A stretch of 64,000 bases of DNA from Stigmatella ashevillena. Its GTDB lineage: Bacteria; Myxococcota; Myxococcia; Myxococcales; Myxococcaceae. Positions 26,922 through 35,294 of the stretch are shown here, in pieces. Made by a program: the position numbers and the translations under genes. Below the pieces are notes generated by a model. It made no database searches. It was not told the DNA's origin and worked only from the letters and a program-made list of their open reading frames with translations. The stretch lies in the NCBI RefSeq assembly GCF_028368975.1, contig NZ_JAQNDM010000002.1, forward strand, positions 1,240,001-1,304,000, in the 5' to 3' direction. Position 1 is the first letter of the stretch, and each line of letters begins with the position of its first letter.

Positions 26922-27998
26922 ATGATCCCCCTGCCCCTGTTGGTCCTTGGACTCGCCGCCACGTCGCCCACCGCTGCTCCTTCCACGGCCGAGCAGCTTC
27001 ACGCGGTGTGTCAAACCCATGCCCAGGAGCCCGGCACCCCCTGGGCCCTCGCCCATGGAATCACCCTGGAGGGCCGTGACTTCCGCGCGCGAGATGGGCG
27101 CCGCGCCGTGGACGTCATCGTCTCGGACTTCTTGCGCCGGGACGCGGCCCCGGGAGGCCGGGGACTGTTCTTCGAGCCTTCCACCCCCCAGGGCCAGCCC
27201 GTGGCGCCCCACCCCGCCCTGTTGGAGAAGACGCTGGTGCTGGCCGGTGTCCCGCTGGGCCGGAAGTTCCAGACGGACGAGGGCCCGGTGACCCTGAAGC
27301 ACTTGGTGGAGGCACTCCAGCGCACCTTCCGCCCCGCCCTCGCGTCCTCTGCCGAGGGGGCTTGGACGCTCGATGCGCTGGGCCATGTCCTCACGCCCGG
27401 GGCATCCTTCCAGAACGGTGCGGGAGAGACCGTGCGCATCGACGCGGTGATGGACGAGGCGCTCGTCACCCTGGAGCGGGCACAGTCGGAGCTCGCCGAG
27501 GGCATGAAGGCGGGCCTGCCCCAGGTCCCCAAACGCAAGCAGGGCATCTACACGCACCCGTGCGGAGGGCTGCACTTCTTCCAAGCGGTGGCGAGCTGGG
27601 CACGCCACCCCGCCGTGCGCCGGGCGTGGGGCGGACGGCTGGAGGCCCAGGTGGACGTGCTCCTCTACCGGCTGGGCTCGGAGGCCCGTCAGTACGAGGC
27701 CGCGCTGGCCACGGCCCCCCAACACCGGCTGGCGCTGCTCTCCCAGTCGCTCAAGTTCTACGGCCACTTTCTGGAGACGCTCGGGCGCTACCGGAAGGAG
27801 AACGGCTGGCGCCCCTCCGCCTCGCAGCAGCGCGCCGTGGTGCGCGCCCACCAGTTGCTGGAGGCCACGGTCCGCAGGCTCGGCGAGGCCCAAGCCTTCC
27901 AGCGAATGCCCACGCTGGCCCGGGAAGAGCCCCAGCTCTTCTGGGATCTCCTCGGGGATTCCTGCCATGCGGCGCATGGCCTCGACCTCTGGAAGTAG
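26922..27998 (+). CDS. Secreted protein of unknown function
   Basis: 358 residues with a short signal peptide (LPLLVLGLAATSPTAAPS). Blocks that look conserved are THPCGGLHFFQAVASWARHP and the C-terminal FWDLLGDSCHAAHGLDLW, which place Cys and His residues that could bind a metal or haem (CHAAH resembles but is not a CxxCH haem site). Mostly helical. I do not recognise the family. Convergent with the FAAL gene. Confidence 0.68.
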   Translation: MIPLPLLVLGLAATSPTAAPSTAEQLHAVCQTHAQEPGTPWALAHGITLEGRDFRARDGRRAVDVIVSDFLRRDAAPGGRGLFFEPSTPQGQPVAPHPALLEKTLVLAGVPLGRKFQTDEGPVTLKHLVEALQRTFRPALASSAEGAWTLDALGHVLTPGASFQNGAGETVRIDAVMDEALVTLERAQSELAEGMKAGLPQVPKRKQGIYTHPCGGLHFFQAVASWARHPAVRRAWGGRLEAQVDVLLYRLGSEARQYEAALATAPQHRLALLSQSLKFYGHFLETLGRYRKENGWRPSASQQRAVVRAHQLLEATVRRLGEAQAFQRMPTLAREEPQLFWDLLGDSCHAAHGLDLWK

Positions 27999-28008
27999 TC
28001 CGAAGGCG

Positions 28009-28032
28009 TCCGCCGACTCAGGACGGCGGACG
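28009..28032. terminator. Hairpin overlapping the FAAL stop codon
   Basis: GTCCGCCG (28009-28016), an 8-base loop, CGGCGGAC (28025-28032): a perfect 8-bp stem whose loop contains the FAAL stop codon (28018-28020). It lies 11 bases after the convergent gene's stop, so one element may end both transcripts. Confidence 0.6.
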
Positions 28033-29769
28033 GGGCCACACCCCCGCGACGAGGCGGTCCTTTCCCTGGCGCAGCCACGCAACACCGGACTGGAGCCACC
28101 GCTCCCCCCACTGCCGCACCTCGAGCACCGAGCCCAGGACAAGCCGCCGGGCCCGGAGCTTCAGCAGATCCACGCGCAGATCCCCCGGGGTGGCCACGCG
28201 GATGTGCCCCTGCTCATAGGCCTCGGTGATGGCCCGGCGCTGCAACTTGCCGCTGCTCGTCTTGGGAAGCTGCCCATAGCGGATGAACAGCACATCCTCC
28301 GGCGCCACGGTGACCCCCATCGCCTCCAAAATCGTGGAGGCCACCTGCCGCTGCCCCACGGCCCTCTGTTCCAACACCTCCGGGTGGCTCACCTCGGCCA
28401 GCACCACCACGCGCCCCTGGGCCTGGATGACCGCCGACCTGCCGGACCGGATGAACGCCAGGCGCTCGATGGCCTGCTCGAAGTCACTGGAGAAGTAGCT
28501 CTGGCCGTTGATCTTGATCCGATCATTGAGGCGGCCGGTGATGAACAGCTCCCCCCCCTGCATGAAGCCCAGGTCTCCCGTGGGGTAGAACCCCTCCTCG
28601 CCGCGCAGGGGACGCTCGTCCGCATAGTACGCCTGCGCCAGACTCCCGCTCCGCAGCTCGATCTGGCCCAGCTCGCGCTCCTCACTCACGCGGCCCTCCT
28701 CGGTCCGCAGCCGCACCTCGAACTCGCTCAGCGGACGCCCCACGGAGATGGCCGGTTGTCCGTTGGGGCCCGTGACCGTGCGCCACCCCTCGTCCCCCAC
28801 ACACGAGACCATCAACACCACCTCGGCCATGCCGTAGCAGGGTTTGATGGCCTCCCGCCGCAAGCCCTGGGGGGCGAGCAGCGCCGTGAAGCGCTCCAGG
28901 TTGGCGATGTTGATGGGCTCGCTGCCCAGGTAGACGGTCCGCAGCGCCGACAGCGCCAACTCCTGCAATTCCTCGGGCCCGAGTCCGTTCAGGATCTTCA
29001 GCGTGTAATCGATCGCGAAGTTCGGAATGACGGCCAGGGTGGCGCGGTGCTCGGACAAGAACTCCAGCCAGCCCATCGGATCCATGAGGAAGCTCATGGG
29101 CGGGGTGAGGAGGCTGTCACAGTGGCCCTCCATGCACGCCAGCATCCCGCCCACCAACCCCATGTCGTGGTACAGCGGCAGCCAGCTCACGCACCGGTCC
29201 TGGGCGCACAGCCCTCCCTGGTTCTGGATCATCCGCAGGTTGGCGTGGAGGTTGCGCCAGGTGATGGGCACCCCTTTCGGAAAAGCCGTCGAGCCCGATG
29301 AGAACTGCACGAAGGCCAGCGCGTCCTCGTCGGGCACCCGTGGGAGCGCTCCCGCCAGACGCGCGCCGGCGGGCGGCAGCGGCACACGAACCAGCGACAG
29401 CTCCAAGGAGCGAAGGCTCGGCACGTCCAGGATGTGGCTCACCCCATGGCGCGAGGACAGGCGCGACAGGAAGTCCCGGTAGGCGGCCTTGGGCGTGCTG
29501 AGAATGAAGGGCTTCACCGAGAACGGCACCGCCCCCAACGCCATCAGCCCGAAGAAGGAGAGGATGACGGCCTCGGAGGTCTCGAACGGAAACAGGATCC
29601 GGTCCCCGGGCCGGATCCCCTGGGCCCGGAAGTGCTCCGCGCTGGCGGCGATCCGCTCCGGCATCGCCCGGTAGGCCAGGAACGAGGGCCGGGAACCAAA
29701 ATCCTCGAACAAATGCAGGCCACGCTCGGGATTCGCCGCCGCGAGCCGCTCGAAGAGGGTATCGGACAT
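28018..29769 (-). CDS. Fatty-acyl-AMP ligase (FAAL)
   Basis: 583 residues of the adenylate-forming family, FAAL branch. The P-loop is FVQFSSGSTAFPKGV, the adenine/aromatic segment LGSEPINIANLERF, then PCYGMAEVVLMVS, and the hinge region TGDLGFMQGGELFITGRLNDRIKI (split here) with the C-terminal Lys in TSSGKLQRR. FAALs activate free fatty acids as acyl-AMP and load an ACP instead of CoA. It is the last gene of a four-gene operon with an ACP, a desaturase and a thioesterase, so that ACP is the likely acceptor. Fifteen bases separate it from the thioesterase. Confidence 0.9.
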   Translation of the reverse strand: MSDTLFERLAAANPERGLHLFEDFGSRPSFLAYRAMPERIAASAEHFRAQGIRPGDRILFPFETSEAVILSFFGLMALGAVPFSVKPFILSTPKAAYRDFLSRLSSRHGVSHILDVPSLRSLELSLVRVPLPPAGARLAGALPRVPDEDALAFVQFSSGSTAFPKGVPITWRNLHANLRMIQNQGGLCAQDRCVSWLPLYHDMGLVGGMLACMEGHCDSLLTPPMSFLMDPMGWLEFLSEHRATLAVIPNFAIDYTLKILNGLGPEELQELALSALRTVYLGSEPINIANLERFTALLAPQGLRREAIKPCYGMAEVVLMVSCVGDEGWRTVTGPNGQPAISVGRPLSEFEVRLRTEEGRVSEERELGQIELRSGSLAQAYYADERPLRGEEGFYPTGDLGFMQGGELFITGRLNDRIKINGQSYFSSDFEQAIERLAFIRSGRSAVIQAQGRVVVLAEVSHPEVLEQRAVGQRQVASTILEAMGVTVAPEDVLFIRYGQLPKTSSGKLQRRAITEAYEQGHIRVATPGDLRVDLLKLRARRLVLGSVLEVRQWGERWLQSGVAWLRQGKDRLVAGVWPRPPS

Positions 29770-29784
29770 GGGGCCTCGTCCTGC

Positions 29785-30213
29785 TCAAGAAGAACTGACA
29801 CGTGACGCCGCCAGGAACTCCTGGAGCGAACACAAGGCACGGCTCTCCGCGTGGACGAAGGCCGCTTGCACCCGGGCCTCCACCGCCAGCCGCGTCCCGG
29901 AGTCGATGAGGATCTGCTGGTGGAAGCGGGCCCGGTAGTGAAGCGCCTCCGGGTCCTTCAGCTCCTCCTCGAGGGGGAACTCCAAGCGGGTGTGGACCAC
30001 CACCTCCTGCGGGGAGATCTCCTTGCGGTAGTCCACTTCGATGCGCAGGGTCAGCGCCACGACCTGGGACACCTTGCGCAGCGCGTTGCGCTCCATCCAT
30101 GCCCAGCGGCCCGCCTCCAGGTACTCCAGGGCGGTGGCGTTGTTCACATGGCCGAGGCTGTCCAGATCATTGGGCCGGACCCGCAACGTCAGCACGGACT
30201 CTTCGAAGCGCAC
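29785..30213 (-). CDS. Hotdog-fold acyl-CoA/acyl-ACP thioesterase (4HBT type)
   Basis: 142 residues of the 4-hydroxybenzoyl-CoA thioesterase/FadM-like group: VRPNDLDSLGHVNNATALEYLEA contains the catalytic Asp and the HVNN turn (quoted in part), followed by the central strand LRIEVDYRKEISPQE. GTG 30213 comes three bases after the desaturase stop, so translation is coupled. In this operon it would release the modified acyl chain from the ACP. Confidence 0.88.
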   Translation of the reverse strand: MRFEESVLTLRVRPNDLDSLGHVNNATALEYLEAGRWAWMERNALRKVSQVVALTLRIEVDYRKEISPQEVVVHTRLEFPLEEELKDPEALHYRARFHQQILIDSGTRLAVEARVQAAFVHAESRALCSLQEFLAASRVSSS

Positions 30214-30216
30214 GGC

Positions 30217-31215
30217 TCAACACCCCACCAGATCCATCCAGGTGTCCTCCACCTCCTCGGCGGAGGCACAGGCCACCCCGGTAATGCGCCGGAGCGAGTG
30301 CAGGATGAGCGAACGCTTGCGATCCAACGCCTCGGGCGCCGCGGCCGCCTGGCCCGCTTCGCTCTCGAGGTGATCCCACCAGTTGATGTGCGTGCCCCGG
30401 TCCTCCACGTGCTCACGCGCGCTGCCGTACAGCTCGCCCTCTTCGCGCAGGAAGAAGTGGGCCACGGCGAAGGCTTCCTTGGCGGGGTAGGCCCCACTGT
30501 CCACCAGCGCCTTGGCGAACGAGATGAAGTACTGCATGTGCTGCACCTCGTCGGCCCCCACGTGCTTGAACAGCATCTTGAGGCCGGGGTCCGAGACCTG
30601 GCGCATGTACTGACCGTAATTGACCGAGGCGATGCTCTCGGAAAACGCCAGCATCGTCACCGTGCGCAGCAGATCATCGTCCGGAAAAACCTTCCGGTAC
30701 TCGATGACCGCGTCATCACTGAGCGGCTCGAAGCCCGCGAGCATGGCCAACTGCGTGAAGCTGGTCTCGTGGTGCGCCTCCTCCTCGTTCCAGTAGCGGC
30801 TCCAGGTGCCGAGCGCCTGGACGATGGAGGCCACCACGCTGTCCTTGCCCACCCAGCGCCGACACTCCTTGTCGGCCAGCCGCGCCATGCGGTCCGCGCT
30901 CGGCTTGGCGGTCATCTCCGCCTTCCCGGCGCTCCAGACCACGAACCGGTCCTTCTCGGTGAGCTGCTCCAGGCAGACGGACTCCACCAGCGCGGTGGCG
31001 CTCCAGCGGCGCGCCTCGTGAAGCCGGTGCTGATCCCAGGTGATGTCCACCAGCCGCCGGCCCTCCTCCTTGAACGCCCGGTAGAGATCCGCCACCACCG
31101 TGGGGCGCCGGGGCGGGGCCAGCTCCGCGGGGCTCTCCACCAGCCCCGACATCCGCACGAGCGCGTCTTCCAGCGAAACGGGTTTGAGGAGCCCGTGCTC
31201 ACGAACGGTGGCCAT
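30217..31215 (-). CDS. Soluble di-iron acyl-ACP desaturase-like protein
   Basis: 332 residues, all-helical ferritin-like protein. Iron-ligand motifs match the plant-type acyl-ACP desaturase family in order and spacing: RYWNEEEAHHE (E146, H149), AFSESIASVNYG (E193) and GADEVQHMQYF (E223, H226). The first-helix Glu cannot be placed with confidence. Members insert a double bond into ACP-bound acyl chains using O2 and ferredoxin. ATG 31215 overlaps the ACP stop codon (TGATG), directly tying it to its probable substrate carrier. A longer start at 31239 would overlap further. Amine N-oxygenase (AurF-like) chemistry is the main alternative. Confidence 0.8.
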   Translation of the reverse strand: MATVREHGLLKPVSLEDALVRMSGLVESPAELAPPRRPTVVADLYRAFKEEGRRLVDITWDQHRLHEARRWSATALVESVCLEQLTEKDRFVVWSAGKAEMTAKPSADRMARLADKECRRWVGKDSVVASIVQALGTWSRYWNEEEAHHETSFTQLAMLAGFEPLSDDAVIEYRKVFPDDDLLRTVTMLAFSESIASVNYGQYMRQVSDPGLKMLFKHVGADEVQHMQYFISFAKALVDSGAYPAKEAFAVAHFFLREEGELYGSAREHVEDRGTHINWWDHLESEAGQAAAAPEALDRKRSLILHSLRRITGVACASAEEVEDTWMDLVGC

Positions 31216-31505
31216 CAAACGGGCCTCCCCTGCTGGCACTCCTGGACGAACAGATCCACAACCTGAGAGATAGGAGTATCCAGAGAAAGGGCCGGAAGCC
31301 GGACTCGGATCGCGTACTGCTTGCGCAGGGCATTGGAGGACTTCGCGAACGCCTCCATCAGGTCCACGCTGTTGGTCATCCGGTCCGAGCGGGCGATGAC
31401 CTCCGCCAGGGTGAGATCCGCGCCGAACAGTTCCTCGGCCTTCAACCCCACGTTCTCGCAGAACTTCTGGCAGATGAAGTCCTTCAACTCGCCGACATCA
31501 GCCAT
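31215..31505 (-). CDS. Acyl carrier protein, divergent
   Basis: 96 residues with ACP spacing. The phosphopantetheine site is probably Ser46 in MTNSVDLMEAF (usual DSLDLVELI). Helix I (LKDFICQKFCENVGL) has two cysteines, unusual for an ACP. ATG 31505 follows GGGAGGT. First gene of the ACP-desaturase-thioesterase-FAAL operon, overlapping the desaturase start. Dedicated carriers like this hold one acyl substrate for tailoring. Identification is by motif and context, as overall similarity to housekeeping AcpP is low. Confidence 0.78.
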   Translation of the reverse strand: MADVGELKDFICQKFCENVGLKAEELFGADLTLAEVIARSDRMTNSVDLMEAFAKSSNALRKQYAIRVRLPALSLDTPISQVVDLFVQECQQGRPV

Positions 31506-31626
31506 CTGATGACCTCCCTGGCGTTGACGGGCGATAGGATTACCGTCCCGCTGAAAACCTCAGCCAGCTCGAAAGTCCCAGCCAAGGGCTACCTGGTCCG
31601 TAGGCTCAGGAGGCTTTCTCAAATCC

Positions 31627-32838
31627 TTATGAAACATCTTCGGAATCATGGGAGACAACAGGAATAATGATTTTCAGCCGCAGCATCTCTTCGGCGCTGA
31701 AACCGGCCTCCGCGAGGATCTCCCGCGAGTGCTGACCCAGCCCGGGAGGCGGCCGCAGCGGCGTGGGACCCATCCGCAAGGGGGTCAACAGGTGGGTCAC
31801 TCTGCGTCCACGCTGCGCGTCATCGGCCTCCACGAAGAGTCCGCGCGCCTGGAGCTGCGGGTCCTTCCATACCTCATCTCCCTCGAGGACCGGTTCGATG
31901 CACAGGTCCGTGCCCGCGAAGCGCTCCTGCCAGTAGGCCAGGGGGTGCTCGGCGAAGAGGCGCGCCAGCTCGGCCTTCACGCGCGCGCCGGCCTCTGCCG
32001 TGTCGTATCCGTCCGCGAAGAGGTCCATCCGCCCCAGCCGCTCGCACAGGCCCGAGAAGAACTTGGGCTCCAGCGCGCCCACCGCCAGCCACCGGTCGTC
32101 CTGGGTGCGGTAGAGGCCGTAGCACGCGTAGCCGCCATTGAGCGCCTCTCGCCCGCGCTGAAGGGGCGCCCCCTGCTCTCCCATGATGAGCCGGGAGGCC
32201 AGGTGCATGTGCAGAAAGGCCAGCGTCCCATCCGTCATGGAGACATCGACGAGGCGCCCCCGTCCGGTGCGCTCGCGCTCGTGGAGCGCCGCGAGAATGC
32301 CCACCAGCGCGAAGAGGCTCCCGCCGCCAATGTCCCCCATCTGCACGCCGGGAAAGGCGGGCGCTCCGCCCGCTTCGCCTCCGTACGCGAGCACCCCGGC
32401 GCGCGCCGCGTAGTTGAGATCGTGCCCCGCCTTGAGCCGATCCGGCCCCGTCTGGCCGTACCCGGAGATGGCGCAGTAGATGAGGCGCGGATTCTCCGCC
32501 CGGAGCACCGCCTCGCCCAGGCCCAGCTTGTCCATGACGCCCGGCCGGAAGCTCTCCACCAGCACGTCGTAGCCGCGCACCAGCCGCTTGAGCGCCTCGC
32601 GTCCCGCGGGGGACTTGAGATCGAGCGTCAGTGAGCGCTTGTTGCGGTTGAGCCCGTAGAAGAGCGCGCTCTCTCCCTCGCGCAGGGGCGGCATCTGCCG
32701 GATGTAGTCCCCTCCTTCGGGCTCCTCCACCTTGTCCACGGTGGCGCCCAGGTCCGCGAGGACGAGCGTGGCATAGGGGCCCGGCAGCAGCCGCGAGAGG
32801 TCCAACACCTTGAGGCCGGAGAGGGGGAGCGTGTCCAT
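31627..32838 (-). CDS. CaiB/BaiF family CoA-transferase, alpha-methylacyl-CoA racemase-like
   Basis: 403 residues, family III CoA-transferase fold: LKVLDLSRLLPGPYATLVLADLGA at the start (quoted in part as LSRLLPGPYATLVL), the RNKRSLTLDLK strand, and active-site segments GHDLNYAARAG (His), DVSMTDGTLAFL (Asp) and GALEPKFF (Glu). This His/Asp/Glu set is that of alpha-methylacyl-CoA racemase, which interconverts 2-methylacyl-CoA epimers, rather than of a true CoA-transferase. It lies 121 bp upstream of the ACP operon on the same strand and may belong to the same lipid pathway. Confidence 0.87.
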   Translation of the reverse strand: MDTLPLSGLKVLDLSRLLPGPYATLVLADLGATVDKVEEPEGGDYIRQMPPLREGESALFYGLNRNKRSLTLDLKSPAGREALKRLVRGYDVLVESFRPGVMDKLGLGEAVLRAENPRLIYCAISGYGQTGPDRLKAGHDLNYAARAGVLAYGGEAGGAPAFPGVQMGDIGGGSLFALVGILAALHERERTGRGRLVDVSMTDGTLAFLHMHLASRLIMGEQGAPLQRGREALNGGYACYGLYRTQDDRWLAVGALEPKFFSGLCERLGRMDLFADGYDTAEAGARVKAELARLFAEHPLAYWQERFAGTDLCIEPVLEGDEVWKDPQLQARGLFVEADDAQRGRRVTHLLTPLRMGPTPLRPPPGLGQHSREILAEAGFSAEEMLRLKIIIPVVSHDSEDVS

Positions 32839-32947
32839 GGAGAACCGGGAGCAGAGAGAACGGCAACGGCGCGGCTCCCAGACGGGAGAACGCGCCGTTT
32901 CAGCCGGGCGCCCCCACCGGGGCGCGCCAGAAATCCTTCGAAAGCAG

Positions 32948-33274
32948 CTACCCCAGCAGCTTGGCCAGCTTCATCGCCAGCCCCATGTCCATGGGCTTGA
33001 ACTTGAGCTTGCCCTGCATGGCGGCCATCTGCGCGTTGAGCTTCTTCTCGCGGATCTTCACGAAGTCATCGCTGCTCACGGTGATGGTCATCTTCGACTC
33101 ACCGTTGATGCCCTTGGTCACCCAGTCCGAGTCCTTCGTGAGGTCCATCGTCCAGGTGCCGCCGCCCTCTCCACTGATGTTGAAGTGGATGACCGCGTTG
33201 ATGTCCTTGCCCAGCTCAGGCTTCGCCTTCAGCAGTTCTGGGATCTGCGCTTCGATAATATCGCCCGCCGTCAT
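32948..33274 (-). CDS. SCP2 sterol-carrier-type lipid-binding protein
   Basis: 108 residues forming a stand-alone SCP2 domain: VIHFNISGEGGGTWTMDLTKD strands, the MTITVSSDDFVKI turn and a C-terminal helix in LNAQMAAMQGKLKFKP. These bind fatty acyl-CoA or other lipids. AGGAGA precedes ATG 33274. Next to the racemase-like gene and the FAAL operon, a lipid-substrate handling role is plausible. Confidence 0.9.
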   Translation of the reverse strand: MTAGDIIEAQIPELLKAKPELGKDINAVIHFNISGEGGGTWTMDLTKDSDWVTKGINGESKMTITVSSDDFVKIREKKLNAQMAAMQGKLKFKPMDMGLAMKLAKLLG

Positions 33275-33345
33275 CAGTCCATCTCCTGTCAGGTTGACTG
33301 CCGAGTCAATAACAGGCGGACCGTAATGTTCGACCCCCTACCGGG

Positions 33346-33774
33346 TCAAGCACGAGGAAGGTTCGAGGCGATCGCTTTGGAGGCCGGTTCGAGCGCGTGG
33401 CGGACCATGTCGAGCAGATCATTGAGCTCGAAGGGCTTGGCCAGGTGTCCCACCGCGCCGATGTCCACCGCCTTGGAGCCCACATTCCGGTCCGCGCTCA
33501 GCACGATGAGCGGGATGCTGGAGATGGCAGGCGGACGCTTGCGCATGCGCTGGGCGAACTCCCACCCATCCATCACCGGCATCATCAGGTCCAGCAGGAT
33601 GAGCTGCGGAGGGTCGGGCTCCAGGCGATCCAATGCCTCCTCGCCGTTGCGAGCCCGGCGGATCTCGAACCCCTCGGCCTCGAGAATCTCCGAGAGGGCC
33701 TCCAGGATGTCCGGATCATCATCCACCACCAGGATGACGGTGGAACCACTGCCGTGTGAGATTGAAGAAGCCAG
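33346..33774 (-). CDS. Single-domain response regulator, probable non-AUG start
   Basis: A complete receiver domain: acidic pocket VVDDDPDI, phospho-acceptor Asp in LILLDLMMPVMDG, Thr/Ser in IVLSAD, and Lys in HLAKPFEL. No output domain, so it works by protein contact. The first usual start, GTG 33729, would remove most of strand beta-1 (ILVVDDD). Reading upstream in frame to the stop at 33799 gives ASSISHGSGSTVILVVDDD, and the best start is CTG 33774 (or ATT 33777), preceded by GGGAG. Annotated here from CTG 33774. Divergent from the histidine-kinase-like gene. Confidence 0.85.
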   Translation of the reverse strand: MASSISHGSGSTVILVVDDDPDILEALSEILEAEGFEIRRARNGEEALDRLEPDPPQLILLDLMMPVMDGWEFAQRMRKRPPAISSIPLIVLSADRNVGSKAVDIGAVGHLAKPFELNDLLDMVRHALEPASKAIASNLPRA

Positions 33775-33936
33775 AATCTTCTCCCGGGGGGACGCCCTTT
33801 CAGATTTTCTACCAATCCGGTCCAGAGGGGCTCAATAAAATCGAGTCCACCCCCACTGCCGGGGAGGCACGTTGCAAAACCGACAGTCGCTGCCCACCCT
33901 TTCCCGAGATTCGTTGAACCGAGATCGGGAGCCACG

Positions 33937-34953
33937 ATGGGTCAAAGGGACCGAGGAGTGGAGGATAGGGCGCGGCAGCCGCCGGGGCTCGTTCTGATTC
34001 CACGTCAAGGCGCCCCTCGGTTGCTGGGTCGGCTGCTGCTGGAGCACCTGGAGTTAGAAGAACTTCCGCCTTTCATCGAATCGGCGAGCGACTTGATGGT
34101 GGCGGCCGGTTTTCGGCCCCGTCCTGGGGTGGCGCACGGCTGGGAGCGGGAGGGCCGGAGCATTGGGGTGACCGAGGAGGTGCTGGAGGACGGGTCGCGG
34201 TGGATCGCCACCTGGCCCACCGAGCGGATGGACTCCGAGGCGGCGAACGAGCGGGTGCGCTACCTGTCCCTGGCCTCGCATGATTTGCGGGGAGCCCTGG
34301 CCAACATCCGCTCCTATGCGGCCCTGCTGCTCAACGGACGGATTGCCCTGGAACCCAAGGTGCACCGGGGGATGGAGACCATCCTGCGCAACGCGGACCG
34401 GGCCTTGTCCTTCTCCCAGGACTTCTTCGATGCCAGCCGGGCGGACCTGAACGCGCTCGCCTTCGAGCAAGAGCCTCAAGCGCTCGAACCCTTGCTTGCC
34501 AGCGCGGTCGAGCGGCAACAGCCGGCGGCCCGCGTGGCCGGAGTGGTGCTGGTGCTGGACGGCCACCCTCCCCTGCCCCCGGTGAACATCGACGGGGGGC
34601 GCATCCAGCACGCCGTGGAGGCCTTCGTGCTGTATCAACTGGGCCGCGCCCAGGCCGGGGAGCGCATCCTCGTGCGGGCCGTGCCCGGACTCTCGGGGAT
34701 CCGCATCGAGGTGCAGCGCGAGGGAAAACCCCTGTCCGAGGAGGAGGTGGAGCTGGTCTTCCAGCGGGAGGAGCGGGCCTTCCGGGAGAAGAAGTTGGAA
34801 GACGCGCTGCGCATCCACCTGGCCCTCCAGGAAGTCGAGGTCCACGGGGGCCGCGTCGGGGTGGAGACCGACACGGGAAGCACCACGCTGTTCCTCTCCC
34901 TTCCGGGCACGCTTTTCCAGGAACTCGCCGACCCAGCGGGCTTGCATCCGTGA
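33937..34953 (+). CDS. Histidine-kinase-like protein with degenerate ATPase domain
   Basis: 338 residues. The dimerisation/phosphoacceptor helix is clear: LSLASHDLRGALANIRSYA with His115. The C-terminal part has the length and strand pattern of HATPase_c (GVRVGVETD-like end, STTLFLSLPG), but the N-box Asn is replaced (HAVEAFVLYQLGRA) and no DxGxG/G1 loop is seen (EGKPLSEEEVELVF). ATP binding is doubtful. It may be a phosphotransfer or dimeric scaffold partner of the divergent response regulator. ATG 33937 follows GGGAG. Confidence 0.75.
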   Translation: MGQRDRGVEDRARQPPGLVLIPRQGAPRLLGRLLLEHLELEELPPFIESASDLMVAAGFRPRPGVAHGWEREGRSIGVTEEVLEDGSRWIATWPTERMDSEAANERVRYLSLASHDLRGALANIRSYAALLLNGRIALEPKVHRGMETILRNADRALSFSQDFFDASRADLNALAFEQEPQALEPLLASAVERQQPAARVAGVVLVLDGHPPLPPVNIDGGRIQHAVEAFVLYQLGRAQAGERILVRAVPGLSGIRIEVQREGKPLSEEEVELVFQREERAFREKKLEDALRIHLALQEVEVHGGRVGVETDTGSTTLFLSLPGTLFQELADPAGLHP

Positions 34954-35028
34954 GGGGCTCCTGAGTTCACTGGCGGGGCACCGGCGAGCCCGGTATGCTC
35001 CGCCCGCTGACTTCCGAGGAGTGGTGCG

Positions 35029-35268
35029 ATGGGTCTCAAGATGTCGGAAATCCTGCTGATTATGGGCGTGCTGCTGCTCCTGTTCGGAGCGTCGCGGCTG
35101 CCACAGCTCGGCTCATCGCTGGGCAGCGCCATTCGCAACTTCAAGCGCGGCTTCGGTGGCGAGGGGGAATCCGCCCCCGAGGAGAAGAAGACGCAGAACG
35201 GGGCGCTCGCCAGCACCTCGACGGTGGAGCAGAACCCCTCGGCCAAGACGCCCAGCCACCAAGGCTGA
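35029..35268 (+). CDS. tatA: Twin-arginine translocase subunit TatA/E
   Basis: 79 residues: short N-terminus, one transmembrane helix (ILLIMGVLLLLFGASRLPQL), the hinge and an amphipathic helix (GSAIRNFKRGF), then a polar tail rich in Glu/Lys/Ser. The LFGASRLPQLG hinge with Phe-Gly is diagnostic. TatA oligomers form the transport pore for folded proteins. It is alone; tatB/tatC must lie elsewhere. GAGGAG precedes ATG 35029. Confidence 0.93.
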   Translation: MGLKMSEILLIMGVLLLLFGASRLPQLGSSLGSAIRNFKRGFGGEGESAPEEKKTQNGALASTSTVEQNPSAKTPSHQG

Positions 35269-35294
35269 ACCGCTTCTTCCCGCCCGTCTCCGGA

